From NCBI GenBank assembly GCA_003956705.1, contig QZCP01000457.1:124001-188000 (forward strand): a DNA stretch of 64,000 nt, written 5' to 3'. This document shows, piece after piece, positions 33,700-44,461 of the stretch (the first letter of the stretch is position 1; the number at the start of each line of letters is the position of its first letter). The stretch is from Brevipalpus yothersi (taxonomy: Eukaryota; Arthropoda; Arachnida; Trombidiformes; Tenuipalpidae). Under the pieces are notes generated by a model, which saw only the letters and a program-made list of their open reading frames with translations, did no database searches and was not told where the DNA came from. Both the position numbers and the translations under genes were made by a program.

Positions 33700-34860
33700 C
33701 TCACTTAATCAAGCCATATCTCATTGCAGCGCCTATTAAGCCAACATCGTGTTGCAGGTGATCTCCAGTAGAGTCTATTGTGAATTCGAAAAAAAACAAC
33801 TTTGGAGCTGATATTCTCAGAGTGAATCGGATCTCAACTATTGAAAAGTTTCTAACGAATGATAAAAAAACCATTTCTATAGCTTGAAAAGATAAAGTTA
33901 CAGTGTATTACTTACAACAGATAAACCACGGTTTGAGAGTGTAGTTGCCTGCATCATGTCTAGGAGTGATCAGAAGCATTATGCTCATGCATTTTATTGC
34001 AGAAAAAACGAAAATTCCGATCATATTTTTCCAATAATCATTGCATATTTGAATGAAATTCAAGAGAGAGTTGTATTTATGGAGAACAGTTGTTATATTC
34101 ATTTCAGGTGTATTATTTTCTTGAGCCACTCCTACAATCCTATGGCGAGTCATATCTGATGACAAATAATCTAGAGACCTATTACAATAAATGAAAACGA
34201 AAGTAGCCAGCATTGAGCTGCCAAGAGCTTCAGTGCGGTAGAAGAAACGTGAAAAAAAGGCAATAAAACAACACAAAACATCAACTGTCAATAGGTATAT
34301 GAGGTCATTATATATCAAATGTGTGACATACAACCAGAAAGCAAAATACGCAGACATAGCTAGGAATGTATCATGAAATTTTTTAGAGTTTTTAAAAGTT
34401 TTTTGTACATCACGTTCTTATTTTCGCAGCAATATTCTCTTGTCTGCCAGAAGTACCCAAAACGATGGATGCTGGATCAAATATGCTGATCCATCTCATT
34501 TTTCGTTCATTTCCTTGATAATAGATCATGGACAATTCTTGAAGAATTAAACCTGCCACCAACATATTATATATAGCAGTAAGCATGCAGAGAAAAAGAT
34601 TTTCTTTGCGACGATAATAGAATTGGTTACTCAGAACTATGTTCAGTGTTCAATCCATGGAAATCAGAGCAGTTGAATGTCTGGCGGAGCTGATACAGAG
34701 GAAGATTAATGAGATATAACCATGTTTCTTCTAGAATACGGATGGTTGAATGTTTCTATGCTGATCGATCTGAATAGGTATTCCCCACGTTCTCAAGTAT
34801 TTATCTATCAGTTCAAGATCAAAAGATTCATCACCTTCGGCATAGTTGATTAGTCCATCA
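33700..34860 (-). pseudogene. K-type receptor pseudogene
   Basis: Minus-strand receptor exon 1 beginning near 34,860 with ...FDLELIDKYLRTWGIPIQID but without an in-frame ATG. A stop occurs soon after (near 34,737), with further breaks to about 34,360. A 149-codon open part at 34357-33908 then covers the later helices (YVTHLIYNDLIYLLTVDVL to WKNMIGIFVFSA). The end of exon 1 and most of exon 2 are lost. A degenerate exon 3 (about 33,730-33,770) remains. Orientation is opposite to the neighbouring D-type gene. Confidence 0.75.
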
Positions 34861-35288
34861 AGATTTGAATAAATAAATAAAACCGATCGAATTAAGAAGA
34901 GAAATCGAGCAATAGTGATGTTGGAAAAACATAAACCCTATTAAGCGTTTTGAAACAGAAGGCTTCCTCTGAGCAAAAGTTTCGCAACTCAATCCAATTG
35001 ATCATTCTAGTAGTCTCGAGCTTGAACTATTACAAAAGTCAAGTTAGACTTAATCATCTTGGAATAATAATCGATTTGAATAGTTCCTAATTATCATATG
35101 ACAGCAATGAAGTTTTTGGTGATTTAAGAAAACATTTGCGTGTGTAGATTTATAATAGCTTCTCTTATACTCGAAATCATAGTATCGAGGCTATTACAGA
35201 CAAGCATGTACTATCATATGGTAGTTGCTGTTCGATTGCACCCTCACTCAATGACAATTACCGGAAATTCTCAAAACACTACTGATCG
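34861..35288. other. Spacer
   Basis: Partly similar to 57,310-57,680 beyond the other K-type pseudogene. No gene. Confidence 0.4.
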
Positions 35289-36066
35289 TTATGCACTCTT
35301 TGTTACACGTCTTTTTTCATCAACAGAAATTGGATCATAAGTATCGAGCAAAATTTTCAAATTAGAATGTAAAGCTCTTCGAATTAGATACACCATTTTT
35401 TGTTCACTCATATTTTCATCCACCTTTTTACACATGTATATCATGTTGAGAATATAACTTTGATCTGTTTCGCCTTCCTTTTGCTTAGTGTTGAGAACTC
35501 TCCGATAATACTCTTCCCTCCAATTTTTGTGCGTAAAGTGCATCAACATTTCAGATTTGAGTTTATGATAAGTGTTGGACATTGTTAGTTTTGGCAGTCA
35601 CAAACCAAAGAATATTTAACAATAGTGTATCGGACGATAAGTTTTTATTCATAGGAGGTCAGAACAATGACCTGGAGGTTTCTTCGTGATTAACTTTGTA
35701 TTCTTAGATTATTTCTATTGTAGATCTTAAATAGTTAACTTCACTTAATTAAACTCATATATTAGCTTAAACTATTGAGTATAGTCACCGGGTGGTGACG
35801 GTTCCTATGTGGGAGTGGATACTGTTTTGCCCGGTAATAGGCCAAGATACTGCGATCAAGTGAATTTTCCAATAATAAGAATCGATTGGTTTGTTTGGCC
35901 CAAATGTTGGCCGTAAAAACTTGAACCACGTCTTTGTGGTTCCTGTTAGACGAGTATGCGAATGCAGGAGCTTTCCATATTCATCGAGCTGCAGTGCATC
36001 AGCTATCATCTCGAAATCATCCAGCCAACCGATTAAATCATCGCTAGAATTATCACCAGAAAACAT
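35289..36066 (-). pseudogene. LTR-retrotransposon Gag relic
   Basis: Two minus-strand frames: 36066-35785 (LIGWLDDFEMIADALQLDE, then TKTWFKFLRPTFG) and 35582-35289 (NWREEYYRRVLNTKQKEGE, then MVYLIRRALHSNL). Both resemble the Gag capsid region of gypsy-like LTR retrotransposons (the retrotrans_gag pattern of Trp, R-x-Q-x-E and a Y-x3-F/L spacing). About 200 bp of unrelated sequence separates them, and no protease, RT or integrase follows. Non-functional remnant. Confidence 0.65.
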
Positions 36067-37434
36067 TAAATGTGATCACTTGAGTCAGTCATTACTGAAA
36101 ACTTTCAAATTCACCAAGAGGAGTTATACATGTTAATTTTTCACCGATCTACCTCTCCACTTAGTTTGAATGACAATCGAATTTCAATTGCTTGACTTGC
36201 ATTAGATAACAATTACTTTACACCAGAATGGTAGCTATACTTTAGTACTACAATTTTTTCTTACATTGCATCTTATGGGAATCCTATTTGACTGCTTAGA
36301 CTATGTATTTATCAATATCAAGTAGCATCGAACTGTAAACATCAAATAGAATTCAAAATTCTATTGAATCATCAGTTTGATACATAAAATGCCTGATTTT
36401 TCCAAGGATTTTTTATTTCTGTGTTATTTTCGCATTTGTATTCAATAAGGCTCACAAAAGTTTCATCCCTATCACTAGGACACTTCGAGAACATTCACAA
36501 TAATTTTCCATTCGATAGATCATTCATTACTGGGCGACAATTCATCGACCCTTCACTGGGTTACTGAATAAAATCTTAGCAACTTATTAGCAAATCAATT
36601 GAGATCAAAAAAAGATCGTTTGACCCTTGCACTGGGTCTGGAATCAGAGTCTATAATTGAAAGATAACATGGAACCAGTTTACCTTGGCTGGGACTCCCG
36701 GTTCTCAAATGAAAAAACAACACACAATATCACTATAACTTTTCCTTAAGCCTCCAGGAATACCGTTGTAAATTGACAAATTTTACTGGTTATTCCTCAA
36801 ATATTGTCCACCAATGGATTCACTGAGCTAACAATCCTGTGTATCTCATCGAAAAACCAGTATCTCACAAGGAATATTGAGGACCGCACCCAAAATAGCT
36901 GAACTACTGTAGGATATTGTTGAGAATTCTAAGAATCCATCAGCTAATGGAATTCTGACGCTCTTTGAACGTGATTCACACAAATTTTACCTGAAGCATG
37001 AACAAACATTAGTAACTAATACTCAGCATTCAGAGTTTTTTAACGGAAACCTGGTGTAAACACCAAAATGCTAACGAATTTGTAGCATTCAGTTTGAAAA
37101 AAACAACTGGTCATCCTGAGAGCGAGAATTCTTCTGAGTTTTTATCCTAATACATTGTATCATCGTTGGCTTCTTCTCCTCTCTAAAAGAGAGAGAATAA
37201 AGCATACTACTAAGGCTCTACCAGAGCTGGACAATATTGATCAAGCATTAAACATCAAGTCTATATTCAGGACATCCAGTCAATGGAGGCTACATGAAAG
37301 TTATATGTCTGTGTGGACAGAAAAATCGATAAAGATACGTAGAGAGTAAGAAGGAGAGAGGAAGAACAATAAATACAGAACATTTCTATCTCAGTATTGG
37401 CTAGAAACTGGCTTGCAATTTGTTTTATTGAAGT
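36067..37434. other. AT-rich intergenic region, no gene seen
   Basis: No long or conserved frame. Short ORFs look random. Confidence 0.5.
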
Positions 37435-38163
37435 AAGTAGGAGAGATATGGTATAGCCATGGGTGTCTGCGCATTCACGAATTTTTTTTAGGCGGGAAAG
37501 GGTGTACGTGAGAGATTTAAGCTATTTTCATAGCTGGAAGCTGGATTTTTCCCTAATTCTTTTTAAGAATGTTGAAATATATTAAACGGATTAAGTGAAT
37601 GATGGGATTAAATGTTTAATCTTATATCAAAAGAATGAGGAATGGTAATTGAGCAAATGTATAGGTTATTATAGATGATGAAATTGAGGGCTACAATGGC
37701 ATCAGTTGATAGATATATGGAGATCAGGTTGATGGAACAAAATGCAACTTATTACAAACAACCACAACTTGAAAAACCTGTTTCTCATTGATGGGATGTT
37801 GAGGTTGGCAATCTCCATATCCAAAGAAGAAGAATCCAAAAAATTGGACATTGTCACTGTTTATTAGGTGAATACGAAGAAAACAGGAAGAAATTCAAAA
37901 GCTAATGTTGTTCAACAGCAAGAGAAAACTCAAGTGGCTTAAATCTCCGACACTCTCTCAATTTAAAGTGAATTGGTTACTATAGTGATGAAATAAGTTT
38001 AAACCAGTCCCTAACGGTTCAATTTCTCCATTCAATAGGATTGAAATCCGCAGAAAAATTCATCCTTCACAGGATTATTATAATTCTGGATACGGAAATG
38101 CATGGTATAGCCATGGGTGACGCATGTGCAGATACTCATGGCTATACCATATCTCCCCTACTG
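37435..38163. mobile_element. Candidate MITE with about 37-bp terminal inverted repeats
   Basis: The left end (37435-37473) carries AGTAGGAGAGATATGGTATA then GCCATGGGTGTCTGCGC; the right end (38127-38163) carries its imperfect reverse complement, about 32 of 36 positions matching. The inner sequence (about 730 bp) has no coding frame, and a third copy of the GGTATAGCCATGGGTG word lies at 38,103. A GAAGT word flanks both ends, possibly a target-site duplication with one extra base. Superfamily not assigned. Confidence 0.6.
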
Positions 38164-38753
38164 AAGTTGAATCTATTGACACTATGACTTCATATTTAGT
38201 CGATTCAATGATTGGATAGCAGTCATCACAGAATGGGAATTCGATGAAATGGGAAGACCTCGGTCATAAGATGTTCAAGAGCAGATTGGATGATTATGGG
38301 TTGATCGTTTTTTGGTTTATTAATGGGATGAGCTCTCTTCATGCCCGGTTCATGAAAATTTTTGCACTCCTGAATACATACGAGAAAAATATCACGCATG
38401 TGAATTAACTTGAAATCAGAGAGCTTGAAGTTTTTCTATTCATAGCATCTGAAAATGAGAATCATCAAAGAACAATCACTGGAGGAGCACAACAAGAGTA
38501 ATCATGATTGAGAGGGAGAGTTATCGCCTCGATTTTATCGCAGCTTGTAATCGATAGTACATTGTATATTTGTTGGTAAAATTAAAAGAAGAATACATTT
38601 AAGGATTGAAAATAATATGATTCATGAACATCAGATCTACTCTTCCACTCGATTTGATCTGAAAGTTCTCCGCATATCATCATCTTAGTATCATTTAAAT
38701 ACCTCTCATTTTCAGCATTCTTACACGATCAGACTGTTCTAATCATAACTGTG
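38164..38753. other. 5' region of split F-type receptor
   Basis: The part right of about 38,440 aligns with 58,890-59,190 upstream of receptor 59192. No gene. Confidence 0.5.
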
Positions 38754-39132
38754 ATGGAAGCTGGAGATTGTCCAGATATCGAGTTGATTGACAAATACTT
38801 GAGAAAATGGGGAATACCTATCCAATTTGATACTCAAAGAACCGTTCAATCTTCCAAATTTTTCAGGAATACTGATTATATTTCCTTGATCTCCCTGATC
38901 GTTCTCTTGGCCAGATATTCGATTTTTGTGATCACTTCGAATAAAGCTTCGAGTAACTACTTCTTGTATTACCCAAAAGGAAATTTCTTCCTCTGTATAC
39001 TCACAGAAATACTGCTGGCAAGTATGATCGTTCAAAAACTGTCGATGATCTATCATAAACAGGATCAACAGATGATGAAATGGGTCAGTATTTTTGACCA
39101 AACATCTATCATTTCAGAAATTTTCAAAAAAC
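38754..39132 (+). pseudogene. F-type receptor, 5' part, cut by a 13-kb insertion
   Basis: Starts at ATG 38754 (MEAGDCPDIELIDKYLRKWG) and stays open through the first two hydrophobic segments to ...SIISEIFKK. It then runs straight into the left 134-bp terminal repeat at 39133. The rest of the gene resumes at 52187 with KQNSFGAKM, exactly where the alignment with 18821 and 59192 continues. An eight-codon deletion after ITSNKA is also present. Apart from the insertion this 5' part is open. Confidence 0.85.
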
Positions 39133-39266
39133 TGGAAACAATATTTTTCTTAACTATTAATGATTTTTATTCTCGCTGAACTGAACTGTTCAAAAGATCC
39201 TACCCTTCTGCTCATTTTTCGATCGAGTTTTATATTTCGTTCTTCCTTCAGGAATCCAGTTTTTCA
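39133..39266 (-). repeat. 134-bp terminal repeat (LTR), left copy
   Basis: Plus-strand reading starts TGGAAACAATATTTTTC and ends CCAGTTTTTCA; TG...CA on both strands. Next to it inside is GGTTTCACTTGCCC, shared with the inner copy. A purine stretch GGAAAGAGAGACC on the minus strand near 39,300 could be a polypurine tract. Confidence 0.8.
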
Positions 39267-39324
39267 GGTTTCACTTGCCCGTCTCTAGTTGGAAAGGTCT
39301 CTCTTTCCATGGGCTCATGATTAT

Positions 39325-39390
39325 AGTATAATAGTATAAGAGTATAAGAGTATAAGAGTATAAGAGTATAAGAGTATAAGAGTGTGTTAG
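39325..39390. repeat. 8-bp tandem repeat, unit GAGTATAA
   Basis: About seven head-to-tail copies of an 8-bp unit next to the left LTR. Confidence 0.95.
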
Positions 39391-39490
39391 TATGTGAGTT
39401 TAGTATAATTAATAGTAATATTAATAAGTAAATAAAATGAGTAACTTTTCACTAAGTTGACCTGAGTATATTCAGTATATTTGAAGGTAA

Positions 39491-41183
39491 TTAGAAATGA
39501 TAATCTGGATCTTGTAGACGAGGATCTTTTGGCCATTGGGCATGATTACACCCAAAATTTGCTTTCCGTAATTCAGAGGCCCTTGGAATAATACCAAATT
39601 TTTCTTTTATCACATAATATTTGCGATAAATCAGTAGTGTTAGCCGACTGTCTCTTTCAGAAGAGTGACCATTTATCGGGGAAGTTCTCTGGTAACCTTC
39701 TCTCCGGAGCAATCTTCCACCATACCAGAAAGCATCGTCTAGAGATAATCCAATCGTTTGATTTTCCCCATCTTCCCCCCATAAGTGTTGTGTGTTAACT
39801 ACTTCAATTGAATTGTTTCTTATATCGACATCTGTAATTCCAAGACTGGGCAAATCACCAGAACCATGACATATGATTCTATGGCCCTTCATCATTTTTA
39901 GAATTTTATCTTTAACGACTTCTTCTTGTTCACCATAAAACAAGTCCTGTGCTTGTATCCCTGATATTGGAGTGTTGAGGCCTATTTTCTCAAAACTGGG
40001 CGTCTAATTACTTCAAATAACATAGTTTGTGGTCCATGTTGACCACACCAACCAGATAGATGTACATTGGATGCACCATATCGTCCCCCACCTTCTACAT
40101 CCAACGAAAATGTTATTTTTTTATCATTTTCCGGTCCAATGGGATTAGAATCGACAATAATGACACTTTTTGTCTTCCTAGGATCTGGAACCAGGGTTTC
40201 TTTTCGACCTTTTCTTTGGAGAATTTCTGTCTTCTGAGACTTTTCCGTCTATTGTCGGCTAGTCTCTTCTTTTTCAATTTGATTTCTTCTTTGAATTTCT
40301 GTTCCAAAGTGATAGGTGAAGTTGACTCCATTGTTTTGGATCCTTTTGATCTTTTTTCAGCAAGAAAGATCATTCGGACCCTCAATCGAGGAGGTAGTTT
40401 TGGACACTCGAATTTCTTGTGACCAATTTCCAGACACCAAGCACAATTTTCATATGTTGACCTCTCATGTCCTTCTCTGTAGCAAACAGTACAGTGTAAT
40501 CTTAGAATTTCTTTCCAAAATATCCCTCCGTAAAAACCCTTTCTAGCCAAATCAGTTTCAACTTCTCTTTTTCTTCTGTATACTGCTTCTAGGGCCTAAT
40601 TGAGTTGTTCTTCTGTTTTACCAGCAATCGTCAATTTTGTATACATGCTCCGACCTTGTTCTGTTCCTTCAATGAAAAAATTATAGAGTAGGAGGCGATG
40701 TTCTTCTCTTTTTCCTGGCGTTCCATAGCTGTTAACGAACTCTTTATGATGTTCCTTCAGTATTGAGAAACATCTCATCTCCGAATTGTATAACCCATCA
40801 GGTATGTTTACACGTGGTCTTTCTCTGGTTAACCATGATGATCCTGATGATGATGATGATGACGGTCCAGCCTCAGGTTCTTGAGCACTTGAGTGGATTC
40901 GTTGAGAGAAGGGTATAATGTTATAATTAGCACACATCCTGGCAATTCTTCTCTTTTGTCTTTCGGATTGATAAGGCAAATGCTTCCGACCCTGAAGTAT
41001 AGCTTTTCCTTTAGGGACATTCCAATCATCCTCTATCGGAGCTTCTCTATGAGCCATAGTGTTTTCATTCGTTTCAAGGGCATCCCAATCTATTTCTTCC
41101 AGAGTTTCTCCATGATTATCAGTTAATTCATTCCAACTTTTGGGCATTGTCCAATTTTTTACGCATTGTGCATGATGAGACAT
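39491..41183 (-). pseudogene. Gag-like, zinc-knuckle and DEDDh-exonuclease coding region, broken
   Basis: Minus strand from ATG 41183. First comes a basic/Ser-rich part (about 41,180-40,600), then an in-frame stop at 40596-40598, after which the same frame continues into two zinc knuckles near 40,490-40,400; the second is C-x2-C-x4-H-x4-C (CAWCLEIGHKKFEC). A frameshift near 40,200 leads to a DnaQ/REXO-type exonuclease: ExoI SLDVEGG near 40,105, ExoII HGSGDLPSLGI near 39,840, and ExoIII with His and Asp (GHSSERDSR) near 39,655; another frameshift lies near 39,965. All five DEDDh catalytic residues are present. A 3'-5' exonuclease attached to a Gag-like protein is unusual. No protease or RT was found. 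Confidence 0.6.
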
Positions 41184-42012
41184 TTTTCTTTCTTTATTTG
41201 AATCTGCGGGTCGTGAAGGAACAATAAGGGTAATCCCAATGATGGACCAATAAGTGATTAGTGTTGAAAGGAAAATTAGTTCAACATGCTCTAACAAGGA
41301 TTTTGTTTCTTTTTTTTCTTTATTCTCAGAGGGCCAACACTGGCCTCTAATTTCACCCCTTCTAGAGTACCATCATTGGCCTCTAGTTTCTCACCCTCAA
41401 TTTCTTTTAGAGGACCAACACTGGCCTCTAATTTCACCATTTATCGATAATGTAAGTCAATCAAAGAGAATGGTTGCCTTTCTAGCTCGCTAGCTGGCTC
41501 GGCAATAAAGGACGGGGTGCATTTCTCTTACTATTTTTGCACATGTCACCGATTTCAAAATAAATGTTATATTCGTGTTCAGCATCGAGAGTTATGTTGG
41601 AATAGAAAGAGAAGATGGGGTCGGCCACGCCCCCTTCATAGAGATAAGAGGGGTTAAATGTTGATATTGCTCAAAACTCGCTGGAAATGCGTGACACCGT
41701 GAATTTTCTCAGCTTTCTGGAAAGCATGTTTTATCAGGTTTCAGATTATATGCACTTTTGTCCAGCCAAAATGGCAGCGTCAGTTAGAAAAATGGGAAAA
41801 ACATTTTGGGTGTGGACATAATTTTGACAATTTTCCGGTTTTTCTTCGAGACTGATAAACCAATCATCGAAAATGATACTTATCCACAAAGCTGATCAAC
41901 AAAAAGATTGAATAGACCTTTTTTCCCAAGTTTTAATCAGTTTATTATTCCCAAATAAAAGGTTGTCATAATACCCATTAATATTCTATCCGTAATTGAA
42001 CTGTTTCATCTC
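41184..42012. other. Spacer with short imperfect tandem repeat
   Basis: About 41,325-41,440 contains three imperfect copies of a unit including ACACTGGCCTCTAATTTCACC. No gene. Confidence 0.6.
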
Positions 42013-44333
42013 TCATTGCTCAACACTCTCTTCCTCTTGCTCAATACTGAGAATCTGATTGAGCTTAGAAGCAGGAACTGGTGATTCATAGCCTGAACAG
42101 ATGATCGATAGGACCGTGATCGCATGTCCACATGGATTCACTGTTCGGAGCCAACTCAGGCATTTACACCACCAATGAGCTAGACGATTCGTCCCTGTTT
42201 CAGCAAGGTCTAACAACAGAAAAACCGGATAATTGGTGGCACTTTTATGGCGTGATACCATTTTAACGCGTACCAGTACAGGTCGTTCAATATATATATC
42301 GAATTCCTCCAACCGAGTTCGCAACTGATCTTGATCTCCACGGAACACTTGCAACTGGAAAATAAAACGTGAGTATTAGTGAAACGATGGAAAAATTCCA
42401 AACTTAATAAAACTCACCCCACTTTGGAGGTTCGCTTGCCTGGATGCAGACTTATAAGCATCGATGAACTTCAATAGATAACGTCCAGTGGCGAGGATGT
42501 AATATTCATGTGGAGTGAAGGGAGGATCGAGGAGCCTTCGAGTATTAGGGTTGAGAGCCTGAAAACAGTTTGTTGTTTCGTAAGATTGTACCTTTGAATG
42601 AAGCCAAGTAGTTTGTGTGGTATCTCCATGCGGTCTAAAATACGATTTGCAATTGTCTCTTCAGGTCCCACATCCGAATCCAGGCGCTTTTCATACTTGT
42701 TGATAATTCCACATATTATTTTGAGATCTTCATTCTTGCTCCCAATGACCGTGTTCTGAAGGATATGCTGAAGAAGTTTCCAATTTTTTATTCGACCATT
42801 AATGGCTTCTATTGCCCATCTTGTTTTGGTTACTTTCCTTGTTCGATTAACTTTCTCCCAGCTCAACTGCTCACCAGGGACTGCTGACTCTGGAGTGTAG
42901 ACATGGAAGCCCTTCGCTTTCATCTCAGCTACAACATCACGGAAGCCTCGATCGAATATGAAAATATCTCCTTTCTTGAAGACTTCATTGAAAGAGGCAT
43001 TTTCTGACATGACGCCTCTCATGATCCTGGCGTCATTGATTGATCCACCATGGTAAGTGAAGACTTCATAGATATATCCATCAGGGAAACAGCAAATCAT
43101 AGGCTTGAATAAGTTTGTCTTCTTTTGCCCAGAGAAGGTCAACTTCTGAGCAGCAATGTTCATGCTTTTCTGCATCCGGATGTACGTTCCATCCCAAACT
43201 GTGATTTTAGCCTTAGTTTCTCGCTGTTCATTTGATAAAAAGAATTTATTTGAGATGAAAGTGTTGTGAACGAAAGTATCATCAGGCGAGTCCAGATGAT
43301 CAAAACCGAGATTATGAGGGACAAAATCATCATAAAGTTGTTTCCTCATCTTCTTGGCTTGTCGACTGAATGTTTTATCATTTATCCCAAAAAGAAGAGC
43401 AACATTTTTCATCGCTAATCCTGTTTTATAATGATAGAGGAGTGCACCTAAGCTCTGTCTTGGATCTCTGAATCCTTTCGAATAAGTGAGCAAATCTTCG
43501 AACTGTCCTACCTCGAGGCCTGTTAAATTGGTGATTCTACCGGCCTGAGCTGAATTTGAAGGAGGAATTGTGACCATTCCTCTCTTCTCAACTCTCAGAG
43601 CAAGGAGCTTCAGAGCCTCAACAGATTGTTCAGCAGTCCAATCCATTTCAGTTGTTCGTGGCTCAATCACGGTATGAGTATGAGCCACACAAACTCTTGC
43701 TCCTTCTGGTACATATATCTGGAATGCTAGTAGAATCTCAGCTCTGGTTGGAGGCAGGATTCTGCTCAAATCATCAGATTGGCACCCATGTATACACCGT
43801 TGACGAGGAGACTCTGATACTCGATAGCTTGGAACAGGAGTATCATCTTCTTCGGGGAGCTCAATAGAAGGGTCTCCATGGACATCATCTGGTGGACTTT
43901 CAGCATCCTCATAATCTTCATCATCTGTTTCACCAGAACCTCCCTCTCCTGAAGGGAACACAAAAACATTTCCTCTCCTTGGTGAAGGAGTAAACGATGT
44001 TGGACTAAAAATCGATGGAAGAGTTGAGCTAGACTCATATCCCATCTCTTCTGGATTGTGCATTGGTTCATCCATAGCGGATGAAGGCCCTGGAACAGGA
44101 TCAAGATGAACATCTGGTCTCAGACGACTTTCCCTTCTCCTGTCTGATGGGAGCCTGGTATTCCATTTGTCTCGGCATTTCCGGCAGATCTCCCAACCTT
44201 TCATCACACCAAACTTACTCAAATCGGTGAAGAATTGAGCCATTTCATCATTAATTATTTTGTAATGATATTTGTCCTTATCATTCTTCTTTATGTTTGT
44301 CCACGTTCTCGTGCATCCAACACAGAAATCCAT
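42013..44333 (-). CDS. DDE transposase with SWIM zinc-finger tail (DDE_Tnp_4-like)
   Basis: Minus strand from ATG 44333. N-terminal CVGC...CRKC pairs (residues 4-53) suggest a zinc fold. A long acidic/Pro/Ser linker follows, then a helix-turn-helix-like region near 296-330 (MKNVALLFGINDKTFSR), and a DDE core with Asp381 (VWDGTYI), Asp461 (FIFDRGFRD) and Glu509 (RWAIEAINGR). After about residue 580 the coding signal moves to another frame (FTPHEYYILATGRYLLKFID), ending at a donor at 42418. A 63-nt GT-AG intron joins it in frame to 42354-42013, which carries WCKCLSW...NPCGH, a CxC...CxH SWIM finger. The frame change near 42,560-42,600 is either a second intron or a frameshift. Closest in pattern to ISL2EU/PIF-Harbinger-type elements. 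Probably its own insertion; ends not located. Confidence 0.75.
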
Positions 44334-44414
44334 TTGAGCAATTTGTTGTGAGAATTTCGCTGTTCGAAAAGTGAGGCTTTTGTTGGTGCTGAATGAAGTG
44401 AAACAATATGTTTA

Positions 44415-44461
<47 letters not shown>

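Noticed and set aside
38754..39179. A complete short receptor gene ending at 39179
   Set aside because: The last codons are LTR sequence; the gene resumes at 52187.
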